NCBI GenBank assembly: GCA_007120675.1
Contig: SKNE01000229.1
Coordinates: forward strand, 1-15,039
Direction: 5' to 3'
Origin: Bacteroidales bacterium
GTDB lineage: Bacteria > Bacteroidota > Bacteroidia > Bacteroidales > UBA7960
Length of the DNA stretch: 15,039 nt
The notes beneath the pieces were generated by a model, which saw only the letters and a list, made by a program, of their open reading frames with translations, was not told the origin of the DNA and ran no database searches. Within the stretch, counting starts at the first letter, position 1, and the number at the start of each line of letters is the position of its first letter. Positions 7,164 through 14,668 of this stretch are shown here, in pieces. The translations under genes were made by a program, and so were the position numbers.

Positions 7164-8933
7164 TCAGAGGGGCCAGGCTATCATGATCATGGGTGTTCCA
7201 ATGGCCACAATGATCACCTCCAGCGGCAGGCCCATCCTCCAGTAGTCTGTGAACTTATAGCCGCCGGGGCCCATCACCAGGGTATTGGACTGGTGTCCGA
7301 TGGGGGTCAGAAAGGCGCAGGAGCCGCCCACTGCCACCGCCATCAGGAAGGGGTCTATGGAATAGCCGAGCCCATTGGCCACGCTGATGGCAATGGGTGC
7401 CATCAGCACCACCGTGGCGGCGTTGTTGATCACATCCGAAAGGAACATGGTTACCACGAGGATGATGGTTAACATGGCCCAGGCGGGCAGGATCTCGCCG
7501 GCCCGCAGGATCTGCCCTGCAATCAGCGCGGCACCCCCCGTGGTTTCCAGTGCTGTTCCCACGGGGATCATGGCGGCCAGGAGCACGATCACCGGCCAGT
7601 CGATGCTCTGGTATACAGTCTTCAGTGGCAGGACACCTGAGATCACCAGCGTGAGCGCCGCCATGGCGAAGGCTATCTGCACGGGGAGAAGGCCACTCAC
7701 CACCAGTATGATGGAGGCCAGGAAGATGCCGAGAGCCATGGGGATGCGTCGCTCATAACCCAGGCGTAAACCCCTTTGGGCCAGGGGCAGGCAACCAAGG
7801 TTGGTGACCACTTCGTCGATCATGTGCTCACGGCCCTGCAACAGCAGGACGTCCCCGGTGCGAAATATGATGTGGTCCAGGCGCCGGCGGATCTTTTGTT
7901 CTTTCCTGGCCACGGCCAGCAGGTTGATCCCATAGCGGCTTCGCATCCTCAGAGCCGCCGCCGATCGGCCGATAATGGAAGAATCTGCCATCACTATGGC
8001 TTCGGTGATTTTGATCTGTTTGGAGCCTTCGGCATCTTTGCGGAATTTTTTGTCCCCCACCAGCTTCAAACCGGTGTCGTCCATGAGGGATTTCAGTCCC
8101 TCAGCATCGGTTTCAATGATGAGGATATCATTCAGTTTGAAGGTCTCCTCAGGCCCCGGGGCGTGGATTCGCTTTCCGTCCCTGACAAGACCAAGCAACT
8201 GAAACTCCGCGTTTGTCAGTTCCTGCAGGTCTGCCACCGTTTTGCCCTTCACCTTGTCATCGCGCGAAATTTTCAGTTCAGTGATATACTCATCGATGTC
8301 GAACAGGTCTCCAGCCGACTTGCTGGCTGCGCGTTTTGGGATGAGCCGCCATCCCAGGAAGGAAATAAAAAGGATGCCTGTGAGTGCCAGCACCACGCCC
8401 ACCGGCGTGAAATCGAACATGCCAAAAGCCTCACCCGCTTCATCCGCCCGGAAGGTGGCAATGATAATGTTTGGCGGGGTACCGATGAGCGTTGTCATAC
8501 CACCCAGCAGAGAAGCAAAAGCAATGGGCATCAGGATGTAGGAGGGGGGATGACCGCTTTTGCGCGCCAGGGCGATGGCCACGGGCATCATAATGGCCAG
8601 GGCTCCCACATTGTTCATGAAGGCAGAGGCCACCGCCACAATCGCTGACAGCGTCAGGATCTGCAATAGGAGCCCTTTGCCTATCTTCATAACCCACTTG
8701 CCCAGCAAGTCAATCAATCCACTATACTCCAGGGCTTTCCCAATCACCAGCACGGCTGCCACGGTGATCACCGCGGGGTGGGCAAAACCTTCAAAAGCTT
8801 TCTCTGCAGGAGTGATCCCGGCTACCACCAATATAAACAGGGCAAGCAGGGCTACTGCATCATGTCTTATGCGGCCCCAGGCGAATAAAATGAGCACCAG
8901 GAAAAGGGTGGCGAAAACGACGCTTTGATCCAT
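7164..8933 (-). CDS. SLC13/DASS-type permease with two central TrkA-C (RCK_C) domains
   Basis: This 589-residue inner-membrane permease has two hydrophobic halves of the divalent anion:Na+ symporter type, with a cytoplasmic insert between them. The insert has two TrkA-C domains (about 216-291 and 307-385; DVLLLQGREHMIDEV typifies the second). Pore motifs are MNNVGALAIMMP and GTPPNII in the first half and DVINNAATVVLMAP and GHQSNTLVMGPGGY in the second, in the places of the family's SNT-type loops. Candidate substrates include sulfate or di/tricarboxylates; the sequence does not decide. TrkA-C domains usually bind small ligands and gate transport. I chose ATG 8933 because MDQSVVFATLFLVL is the usual beginning. 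A TTG at 8978 would give 15 extra residues and a 4-base overlap (TTGA) with the mgtE stop. It lies just downstream of mgtE and probably shares its transcript. Confidence 0.9.
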   Translation of the reverse strand: MDQSVVFATLFLVLILFAWGRIRHDAVALLALFILVVAGITPAEKAFEGFAHPAVITVAAVLVIGKALEYSGLIDLLGKWVMKIGKGLLLQILTLSAIVAVASAFMNNVGALAIMMPVAIALARKSGHPPSYILMPIAFASLLGGMTTLIGTPPNIIIATFRADEAGEAFGMFDFTPVGVVLALTGILFISFLGWRLIPKRAASKSAGDLFDIDEYITELKISRDDKVKGKTVADLQELTNAEFQLLGLVRDGKRIHAPGPEETFKLNDILIIETDAEGLKSLMDDTGLKLVGDKKFRKDAEGSKQIKITEAIVMADSSIIGRSAAALRMRSRYGINLLAVARKEQKIRRRLDHIIFRTGDVLLLQGREHMIDEVVTNLGCLPLAQRGLRLGYERRIPMALGIFLASIILVVSGLLPVQIAFAMAALTLVISGVLPLKTVYQSIDWPVIVLLAAMIPVGTALETTGGAALIAGQILRAGEILPAWAMLTIILVVTMFLSDVINNAATVVLMAPIAISVANGLGYSIDPFLMAVAVGGSCAFLTPIGHQSNTLVMGPGGYKFTDYWRMGLPLEVIIVAIGTPMIMIAWPL

Positions 8934-8974
8934 GGGCCAAAGATACACGACAATTTTTTTAAATTCCGTGATAA

Positions 8975-10357
8975 TCAAAAAAACAGCAGCGTAGCCACGC
9001 CAAAATAGATCAGCAGTCCGGTGATATCCACCACGGTGGTGATGGCAGGGCTTGCAGCCACCGCGGGATCTCCCCCCAGCCGGTTCACCAGTAAGGGCAG
9101 GGCAGCCCCAATGATGGTGGAGGTGACCACCTGCAGGGCCAGGGCCAGGGCTATGCCGAAGGCAATGAAACCCAGTCCGTGCTCAAGGGCTGCCGCGCTG
9201 TCGCGCGAGATGACGATGATCATGGCAAAAGCGATCACGCCCAGTACCGTTCCCAGTAACATGGAGATACGCCACTCCTTGAAAAGAATGTTCAGCCAGT
9301 TGGCAGTGGTAAGCTGTCCAAGGGCCATGGCACGGATGACCACGGTGGCAGCCTGGCTGCCTGAGTTACCCCCGGTGTCGGCCATCATGGGAATGTACAG
9401 GGCAAGTATCATCAGGGCGGACAAGGCCTCTTCATACTGCCGGATGATCAGGCCTGAGACAAAGCCCACCACGGTGAGGATCGCCAGCCAGATGATTCGT
9501 TTCCGGAAATGTCCGGCCACGGAGGTCTGGTTGTAGTTGAGGATCTCGCTGCCGGGAATGATGCCCATGAACTTTTCCATGTCCTCGGTCTGCTCAGCGC
9601 GTATCACTTCGATGGCGTCATCCTGGTGCACGATGCCCATTAGCTGGTTCTCCTCATTGACAACGGGAAGTGCCAGCAGGTCGTACTTTTCAATTTTTTT
9701 GGCCACCGTCTCCCTGTCTTCGTCCAGTCTGGCAAGGGGAAAGTCGCGTCGCATAATGCTTGAGACGCTTTCTTTAGGCTCGGAAATGACCAGTTCCTTT
9801 AGGGTCATGAAGCCTTTGAGACGCATTCCCTCGTCTACCACATAGAGGTGGTACAGCATTTTATCGTGTGGCACCTCCTGCCTCAATTGCTGGAGGGCTT
9901 GTTCGCAGTTCAGGTTTTCACTGATGATCGCAAAGTCGGTGCTCATAATGCCCCCAGCTGTATCATGGGGGTAAGCGCTTAGCTTTAAAACATCTTCCCT
10001 TACTGTCTTGTGGAGGTATGGCAGCAGACTCACCCGCCCCTGTGTATCCAGCTGCTGAAAAGTATCGGCCCTGGCGTCGGAAGGCATCTTCTCAAACAGC
10101 GCTGCAAACCACTTTCTGCTTACGTTGTGAAAGATTTCCAGGCGCCTGCTTATGTCAAAACTTGCCAGGGCCGAACCTTGCTTTTCTTCCCTGAGCAGCG
10201 ACATCACTTCCACAATGTCCTCCAGCTTAAGCACCTGCAATATGTCACCGAGTTCGGCCTCCGGAAGGTTTTCCAGCTCCCTGACGGCATTGCGAATGCT
10301 GTCTGCATGGCTCAGGCGCTTGTGCCATTGCCGGTTCTTATCATTGTCTTCTACCAT
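8975..10357 (-). CDS. mgtE: Magnesium transporter MgtE
   Basis: This 460-residue protein is a full-length MgtE. It has a helical N-terminal MgtE_N domain (about 30-130), a CBS pair (about 137-255: GGIMSTDFAIISENL, ITGIVHQDD-type ends), a connecting helix, and five membrane segments (about 285-460). The channel signature is PMMADTGGNSGSQAATVVIRA at 323-343. The last-helix motif GGDPAVAASPAITTVVDITG contains Asp444, which corresponds by position to the pore Asp432 of the Thermus protein. The family moves Mg2+ down its gradient, and the cytosolic CBS/N domains close the pore when Mg2+ is high. The start at 10357 is the only reasonable Met. No M-box-like leader is visible in the 147-base divergent gap. 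It is the first gene of the leftward block. Confidence 0.96.
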   Translation of the reverse strand: MVEDNDKNRQWHKRLSHADSIRNAVRELENLPEAELGDILQVLKLEDIVEVMSLLREEKQGSALASFDISRRLEIFHNVSRKWFAALFEKMPSDARADTFQQLDTQGRVSLLPYLHKTVREDVLKLSAYPHDTAGGIMSTDFAIISENLNCEQALQQLRQEVPHDKMLYHLYVVDEGMRLKGFMTLKELVISEPKESVSSIMRRDFPLARLDEDRETVAKKIEKYDLLALPVVNEENQLMGIVHQDDAIEVIRAEQTEDMEKFMGIIPGSEILNYNQTSVAGHFRKRIIWLAILTVVGFVSGLIIRQYEEALSALMILALYIPMMADTGGNSGSQAATVVIRAMALGQLTTANWLNILFKEWRISMLLGTVLGVIAFAMIIVISRDSAAALEHGLGFIAFGIALALALQVVTSTIIGAALPLLVNRLGGDPAVAASPAITTVVDITGLLIYFGVATLLFF

Positions 10358-10434
10358 GACATAATGTTTGGGTAAGCTTCACCGTAAATCCAAGGTAAAA
10401 TTAAACCATTAAATCTCCCCAGGGGCAGGTCCAT

Positions 10435-10455
10435 CATTAGAAAACCATTAGAAAA
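10435..10455 (+). promoter_or_regulatory. Tandem direct repeat, candidate response-regulator operator
   Basis: The 10-base sequence CATTAGAAAA occurs at 10435-10444 and again at 10446-10455, an exact 11-base period, so both copies face the same side of the helix. A partial copy (CATTAAAT) lies at 10407-10414. OmpR/PhoB-family regulators bind head-to-tail as dimers to direct repeats of this spacing. The pair ends directly upstream of the -33 position of the promoter for the gene encoding such a regulator, where activators of this class usually bind. The repeat is seen; the binding is inferred. Confidence 0.5.
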
Positions 10456-10479
10456 TGCCTTTAATTCCCGGGATGCTTG

Positions 10480-10487
10480 TACTTTTG
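10480..10487 (+). promoter_or_regulatory. Bacteroidota -7 promoter element of the two-component operon
   Basis: TACTTTTG matches the Bacteroidota -7 consensus TAnnTTTG exactly. It ends 17 bases before the ATG at 10505, so the leader would be about 12 bases. No good TTTG is found 19-21 bases upstream (that area reads TGCCTTTAA), which suggests dependence on an activator bound to the adjacent repeats. Confidence 0.6.
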
Positions 10488-10504
10488 TATCAAATCCTTT
10501 TTCC

Positions 10505-11194
10505 ATGGGCCGGATACTCATCATAGAGGATGACAAGCGACTGGCAGAGATCATACAAAGAGGTCTTGAGGAGAATGACTATAAGACCCAGCTGGCTTAC
10601 GATGGTTTGATGGGGTTGCGACTTGCCCTTGCCAACGAATACGATTTGATCATCTCCGACATTGTCATGCCAGAAATCAACGGACTGGATCTGTGCCGGA
10701 AGATCCGGGCCAACAAGCCTGCGATCCCCATCCTGATGCTCACAGCCCTGGGAACCACCGACGACAAGGTGGAGGGCTTTGACGCCGGGGCCGATGACTA
10801 CCTGATCAAGCCTTTTGAGTTCAGGGAACTGCTGGCACGCATCAGGGCCCTGCTCAAGAGGGCCGGCAATGCCGGGCATACCAGGAGCCCCTTTCTTCGC
10901 TACGAGGACTTGGAAATCAATGTCCACAACAAGACGGCCCGGCGTGCAGGGACGGAGATCAAGTTAACGCCCAAGGAGTTTAAGCTGCTGGAGTATATGC
11001 TCAATAACCCTGAGAGGGTATTGTCGCGCTCCGAGATTGCCGAAAAAGTGTGGGACACCCATTTTGATACGGGCACGAACTTCATCGATGTCTATATCAA
11101 TTACCTGAGAAAAAAAGTGGATAAGCCTTTTGAAACGCGGTTGATACACACACGGGCCGGGATGGGTTTCATACTGGAGAGGGAACAAAGCTGA
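10505..11194 (+). CDS. OmpR-family response regulator
   Basis: This 229-residue DNA-binding regulator has an N-terminal receiver with acidic Asp9/Asp10, phosphoacceptor Asp52 (ISDIVMPE), Thr80 and Lys102 (KPF). The C-terminal winged helix (about 130-225) shows LTPKEFKLLEYML, RVLSRSEIAEKVW, a recognition-helix region NFIDVYINYLRKKVD and the wing HTRAGMGFIL. The shape is CusR/RprY-like, but the signal cannot be read from it. The start MGRILIIEDD is the family norm and lies 17 bases after a consensus -7 element. The cognate kinase begins 36 bases downstream. Tandem repeats just upstream make autoregulation likely. Confidence 0.96.
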   Translation: MGRILIIEDDKRLAEIIQRGLEENDYKTQLAYDGLMGLRLALANEYDLIISDIVMPEINGLDLCRKIRANKPAIPILMLTALGTTDDKVEGFDAGADDYLIKPFEFRELLARIRALLKRAGNAGHTRSPFLRYEDLEINVHNKTARRAGTEIKLTPKEFKLLEYMLNNPERVLSRSEIAEKVWDTHFDTGTNFIDVYINYLRKKVDKPFETRLIHTRAGMGFILEREQS

Positions 11195-11230
11195 GATGGC
11201 CCGGACCAGGATCATGCAATATAACCCAAG

Positions 11231-12619
11231 ATGAAGATACGCAGCCAGCTCACCTTGTTATTCAGCCTGATTACCGGAGGCTTACTGCTGATCTTTGCCC
11301 TTTTTATCTACTTTTCCGCTGCCTCCGATCGCAGGGAGGCCTCCTTTAAGCATGTCAGGGCTGAAGCCATGATCCGGGCAAAGGTTCTCCTGGAGTGGGG
11401 TGTGGAGGCCGCCGCACTACAGGCCATTTACCTGCAAAGCCGTGAGATGCAAAGCGGTGTGGAGGTGGCCATTTATGACAGTGGCTTCAATTTGCTGTAT
11501 CACGATGCTGAGGAGCTTGACTTTGTGCAGGAAACCCCACGTATGATCCGGGATATTCTGTCTGCCGGGGAACTTCGTTTTGTCCAGGAAGGCTGGGAGG
11601 TTTTAGGTATTGCTTATCATCATGCAGGGGAGGATTATGTGCTTACCGCCGCAGCCTACGACCACACCGGGAGGCAAGGGCTCATGTCTTTGCTTTGGAA
11701 CCTGTCGCTGGCCTGGGTGGTGGCGGTTCTGATCACCTTCGTAGCAGGCTGGTATTTTGCCGGAAGGGTGCTGCGACCCGTATCCCGCATGGCTGAAAAG
11801 GCCGGGGAGATCAGTGCCAGTCACATGCACCTGCGATTGGGTGAGGGCAGGGGACAGGATGAGTTGGCCGGGCTGGCCATGACATTCAATAAGATGCTGG
11901 ATCGCCTGGAGGACTCCTTTGACGCCCAGCGCGAATTTGTCTCCAACGTGGCCCACGAACTGCGCACCCCCCTGAGCGCCATCAGCGGGGAGGTGGAGCT
12001 GGCCTTATCCAGGAAGGACCTGCCGGAGCAAAGCAGGAAAGCATTCACAAAGCTCCTGCAGGACGTTAGACGGCTCTCCCGGCTCAGTACGGGACTGATG
12101 GATCTGGCCAAATCCAGCTATGAAGCCCACCAAGTCAGCCTGGGCAGTTGCAGGCTGGACGAAGAGATAATGGAAGCCCGCCGGGAGCTGCTGCGTGAGC
12201 AGCCCGATTACCGCATCAGCATACAGCTGGACGAGCAGTTGGATGACGAAGATGCCATCACCGTGAAGGCCAATCCCTACTTGCTGAGGCTTGCCCTGGG
12301 CAACCTGATGGAAAATGCCTGCAAGTTCTCGGAAGACCGGAGCGCAAGGGTTATCTTAGAAACGAAAGGTGCCAATGGCCCCCCCGAAATTATCGTGGAA
12401 GACAGGGGGGTGGGCATTGAGGAATCCGAACTGCCAAAATTATTTCAGCCGTTCTTCAGGGGCAGCAACAGCGGGATGAGCGAAGGAAGTGGCATCGGCC
12501 TCTCCCTGGTCCAGCGAATCATGCGGCTTCACCAGGTTGACCTGCATATTGACTCCAGGCCCGGTGAGGGTACCAGGGTGCATATGAGGTGGAGGGAAAA
12601 ACCCGGTCGCCAAAAATGA
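11231..12619 (+). CDS. HAMP-type sensor histidine kinase
   Basis: This 462-residue inner-membrane kinase has a first membrane helix at about 7-29, a short extracytoplasmic sensor of about 125 residues, a second helix at about 156-178, HAMP (179-232), HisKA with phospho-acceptor His242 in NVAHELRTPLS, and a HATPase domain. The ATP-site boxes are complete: N box NLMENACKF (Asn362), G1 DRGVGI (391-396), F box FQPFFR and G2 GSGIGL (419-424). The sensor region has no recognisable ligand motif and no Cys, His or Met cluster that would point to a metal. It pairs with the upstream OmpR-type regulator. Its stop (TGA 12617-12619) overlaps an ATG at 12616, a possible alternative start for the next gene. 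Confidence 0.96.
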   Translation: MKIRSQLTLLFSLITGGLLLIFALFIYFSAASDRREASFKHVRAEAMIRAKVLLEWGVEAAALQAIYLQSREMQSGVEVAIYDSGFNLLYHDAEELDFVQETPRMIRDILSAGELRFVQEGWEVLGIAYHHAGEDYVLTAAAYDHTGRQGLMSLLWNLSLAWVVAVLITFVAGWYFAGRVLRPVSRMAEKAGEISASHMHLRLGEGRGQDELAGLAMTFNKMLDRLEDSFDAQREFVSNVAHELRTPLSAISGEVELALSRKDLPEQSRKAFTKLLQDVRRLSRLSTGLMDLAKSSYEAHQVSLGSCRLDEEIMEARRELLREQPDYRISIQLDEQLDDEDAITVKANPYLLRLALGNLMENACKFSEDRSARVILETKGANGPPEIIVEDRGVGIEESELPKLFQPFFRGSNSGMSEGSGIGLSLVQRIMRLHQVDLHIDSRPGEGTRVHMRWREKPGRQK

Positions 12620-12651
12620 ACCAACCATTGTATAACCAAAAAAAAGAATTT

Positions 12652-12963
12652 ATGTCAGTATTAATGGAATTTGCCATCTTTCCCACCGATAAGGGGGAGA
12701 GTGTAAGCCCTTATGTGAGCCGCGTGATCAAAATGATCCGTGAGAGTGGCCACGAATACCGTTTGACCCCAATGGGTACCATTGTGGAAGCAGATACCAT
12801 GGAGGATATCCTCCAGTTGATCCACAGGGCCTATGAATTGCTGAAGCCCGACTGTCGCAGGGTCTATTCCACCATCAAGCTGGATATCAGGCAGGGGGCC
12901 AAGAATTGCCTGGAGGGCAAGCTGAAGTCCGTGGAAGACCACATTGGCAAGGTAAGGACCTGA
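12652..12963 (+). CDS. MTH1187/YkoF-family thiamine-binding small protein
   Basis: This 103-residue protein matches the MTH1187 (DUF77) ferredoxin-like fold family in length and pattern. It begins MSVLMEFAIFPTDKGESVSP, has the hallmark TPMGTIVEAD at 39-48, then RAYELLKPDCRRVYSTIKLDIR. Family members form tetramers, and several bind thiamine or a related pyrimidine; YkoF is the characterised relative. I chose ATG 12652 because it gives the usual family start and follows an A-rich stretch. An in-frame ATG at 12616, overlapping the kinase stop as ATGA, would add 12 residues and could reflect translational coupling. The next gene starts 3 bases after its stop, so the pair is tightly linked. No TPP riboswitch or thiamine biosynthesis gene is present. 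Confidence 0.88.
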   Translation: MSVLMEFAIFPTDKGESVSPYVSRVIKMIRESGHEYRLTPMGTIVEADTMEDILQLIHRAYELLKPDCRRVYSTIKLDIRQGAKNCLEGKLKSVEDHIGKVRT

Positions 12964-12966
12964 GCC

Positions 12967-14139
12967 ATGAGCGACCTGCATTTACGCGTTAAGCTGGTTG
13001 CCTTCAGGGATGCCGGTCCTGACTTCCTGGACCGGTCGAAAAAACGCCTGGCAGATTTGTTTCCGGGTCTCTACTTTTCCTTTGTGGATGGAGAGGCAGA
13101 CCTGCTTTTCTTTGCCAGTGGCGGTTCAGAGAGGGAGGCTGTGGATTCGCTGGACAAGGAGCGTTACTGCCTTTTGCTGGCAGATCGATATGACAACGCC
13201 TATGCAGCAGCCACCGAGGTGATGGCCTGGGTGAACCGGAATGGCTTTTCCGCCAGCCTGTATTCCATTGACAGGGCGGGGAAGGAAGGCATTATGCCAT
13301 TGTATGCCAGGGCCCTGGAAGCTCGTAAGGCCTTGACCGGACAAAAGGCCGCCCTGGTTGGCAACATCTCCCACTGGCTGGTGGCTTCCTCTGTTCCGGC
13401 GGAAACATTCAAAAAGGTTTTGGGCATCGAGCTGCTGCAACTGGACTGGGACGTCTTGCCCGATGTCCTGTCCATGCCTGCCCACAAGGAATTCCTTGAA
13501 ACTTTTACCGGCCAAATGGAAAAGGGACTGGAGGCAGAAGCCAGGATCCACGGTTTTCTAAAACACATCATCAGGGAGCATAGCTTGCAGGGCGTCAGCC
13601 CTGAGTGTTTCACCATGGTGAAGGAGAGGGACGTGACCGCCTGCCTGTCGCTGGCCTTGCTTAACAGCCAGGGCATTGCGGCTGCCTGTGAGGGGGACCT
13701 GGTTAGCCTCGCAGGCATGATGGTTATGAAGGCGCTGACCGGCCGCATCCCCTGGATGGCCAATGTGGCCATGGTGGAGGAGAACAGGGTATTGTTCGCC
13801 CACTGCACGGCGGGACTGGACCTGGTGGACAATGCCTCCTATCCAACCCACTTCGAAACAGATCGGTCGGCAGCGTTGCGGGCCGAGATCCAGATGGAAG
13901 AAGTAACGGTGTTTCGCTTCAGCCAGGACCTGGACTCGGCATTTGTGTCCGAAGGAAAGGTTATTGGCAGGCCCGGCCATCACTTCGCGTGCAGGACACA
14001 GGTGGAGGTTGACCTTCCTGAAACTGCGCTGTTCCGGTTGCGGGATGCTCCCCTCGGCAACCACCACCTGCTCATTCCCGGCAGGCAAAAGGCGCTTATT
14101 GACTGTTTCCTGCGATTATTGCAGCCTCCTGGGGCATGA
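12967..14139 (+). CDS. L-fucose isomerase superfamily protein, diverged metal site
   Basis: This 390-residue protein is probably cytoplasmic. The N-terminal half (1-190) is poorly conserved to my eye. The C-terminal half has the outline of the FucI/AraA sugar isomerase family: ACEGDLVSLAGMMVMKALTG with Glu242, PWMANVAMVEENRVLFAHC at 262-280, GRPGHHF near 334-340, and the terminal GNHHLLIPGRQKALIDCF with His366. From memory, E. coli FucI binds Mn2+ through Glu337, Asp361 and His528. Glu242 and His366 fit the first and third, but the Asp position (ADV in FucI) reads ANV here, with Asn266. Activity may therefore be altered or lost. Length is shorter than FucI (about 590) and resembles the short archaeal and bacterial fucose-isomerase-related proteins. 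It starts 3 bases after the thiamine-binding-type gene and looks complete. Substrate unknown. Confidence 0.7.
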   Translation: MSDLHLRVKLVAFRDAGPDFLDRSKKRLADLFPGLYFSFVDGEADLLFFASGGSEREAVDSLDKERYCLLLADRYDNAYAAATEVMAWVNRNGFSASLYSIDRAGKEGIMPLYARALEARKALTGQKAALVGNISHWLVASSVPAETFKKVLGIELLQLDWDVLPDVLSMPAHKEFLETFTGQMEKGLEAEARIHGFLKHIIREHSLQGVSPECFTMVKERDVTACLSLALLNSQGIAAACEGDLVSLAGMMVMKALTGRIPWMANVAMVEENRVLFAHCTAGLDLVDNASYPTHFETDRSAALRAEIQMEEVTVFRFSQDLDSAFVSEGKVIGRPGHHFACRTQVEVDLPETALFRLRDAPLGNHHLLIPGRQKALIDCFLRLLQPPGA

Positions 14140-14402
14140 GGATTGGTCGATTACCCTGCCGATGTCCGGCGATTTCATTAACTTTACGCTGGCGTCAGGG
14201 CCATGGCAGACGCAGGCACGTCCATCGGTAAAACACCCGGTGAGGATCTCCGGCAGGGGTTCTGACACGCGTGTGGGACTGATAACCCGGTCATGCCCTC
14301 TTTTCAGGAATCATTGGCGCACCGTCGAGCTGGCTGGCTGTGTCAGTAATTCCAGCCAATGCAACACGATCAGGGAATCACAAAAAAATAAATAGTCAAC
14401 CC
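14140..14402. other. 263-base stretch without a supported gene
   Basis: No ORF here has recognisable similarity. A 78-codon frame begins at ATG 14162 and runs to 14395, but its residues (many Ser, Arg, Thr; no pattern) do not look like a protein family. It is open from 13943 inside the preceding gene, suggesting chance. A perfect 10-base palindrome ACACGCGTGT lies at 14265-14274, and an inverted repeat TGGCTGG/CCAGCCA at 14331-14358. No T-run follows the latter, so it is not an intrinsic terminator. No promoter matching TAnnTTTG was found for the next gene. Confidence 0.5.
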
Positions 14403-14594
14403 ATGGGAAAAGCCATTGTAAAATGCACCATCGCCACCTACAGCATCGATGAATACGTGGTGGAGGTGCCCTGTGATAAGGACGAAGTGGATGAAATCAT
14501 CATCTCCCGGGCGTGGAATAAACTCAAGGAAGATGAAGGGGGCTCCCTGCCTTATGGTGGCCGCAGCGCAGAGATATTAAAACGACTGGAGTAG
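14403..14594 (+). CDS. Small 63-residue protein of unknown function
   Basis: This protein begins MGKAIVKCTIATYSIDEYVV and ends SAEILKRLE. It is acidic in the middle (CDKDEVDEIIIS), has two cysteines (Cys8, Cys24), and has no signal peptide or membrane segment. The pattern suggests a small alpha/beta fold: two beta strands, an amphipathic helix over about 28-44, then a turn SLPYGGRSAEI. I do not recognise the family. The frame extends upstream to an ATG at 14340, but ATG 14403 follows an A-rich leader and gives a compact product. A real gene is supported by alternating hydrophobic and charged residues and by lack of competing frames. It is isolated from its neighbours by 263 and 165 bases. Confidence 0.6.
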   Translation: MGKAIVKCTIATYSIDEYVVEVPCDKDEVDEIIISRAWNKLKEDEGGSLPYGGRSAEILKRLE

Positions 14595-14668
14595 GATAGC
14601 AAGTCATTCAGTATCCCCCCCCGAATGTTAAATAGTTTTAAAACACTAAAACAATTGTTTGGTAACGC

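Larger units (their letters stand above)
10358..10504. promoter_or_regulatory. Divergent intergenic region between mgtE and the response regulator operon
   Basis: This 147-base AT-rich gap must carry promoters for mgtE (leftward) and for the regulator operon (rightward). The rightward elements are convincing and listed separately. For mgtE only a weak element is seen: TACCTTGG on the minus strand at 10397-10390, one base off TAnnTTTG and without a matching -33. A short perfect inverted repeat CCCC-A-GGGG lies at 10417-10425. Confidence 0.6.

Noticed and set aside
7776..8648. A 290-codon open frame on the + strand opposite the SLC13-type permease
   Set aside because: The minus strand has unambiguous transporter and TrkA-C motifs. 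The antisense product is His/Gln-rich without domain pattern.
10390..10397. TACCTTGG on the minus strand as an mgtE promoter
   Set aside because: It differs from TAnnTTTG and no TTTG lies 19-21 bases upstream, so it is not listed as a separate feature.
12616..12651. ATG at 12616 as start of the thiamine-binding-type gene
   Set aside because: It would add 12 residues not seen at the start of this family. The ATG at 12652 gives the usual beginning. The ATGA overlap is kept as a note only.
14100..14200. Frameshift continuing the fucose-isomerase-like gene past 14139
   Set aside because: The protein already ends with the expected terminal motif GNHHLLIPG...ALIDCFLRLL, and the following codons in other frames show no family-like sequence.
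14140..14402. TPP or cobalamin riboswitch near the thiamine-binding-type and metal genes
   Set aside because: The conserved TPP core (CTGAGA ... ACCTGATC) and the cobalamin B12-box were looked for by eye on the plus strand and not found.
14594..14616. GGATA/TATCC inverted repeat after the 63-residue gene as a terminator
   Set aside because: The stem is only 5 bp with a 13-base loop and is followed by C residues, not T.
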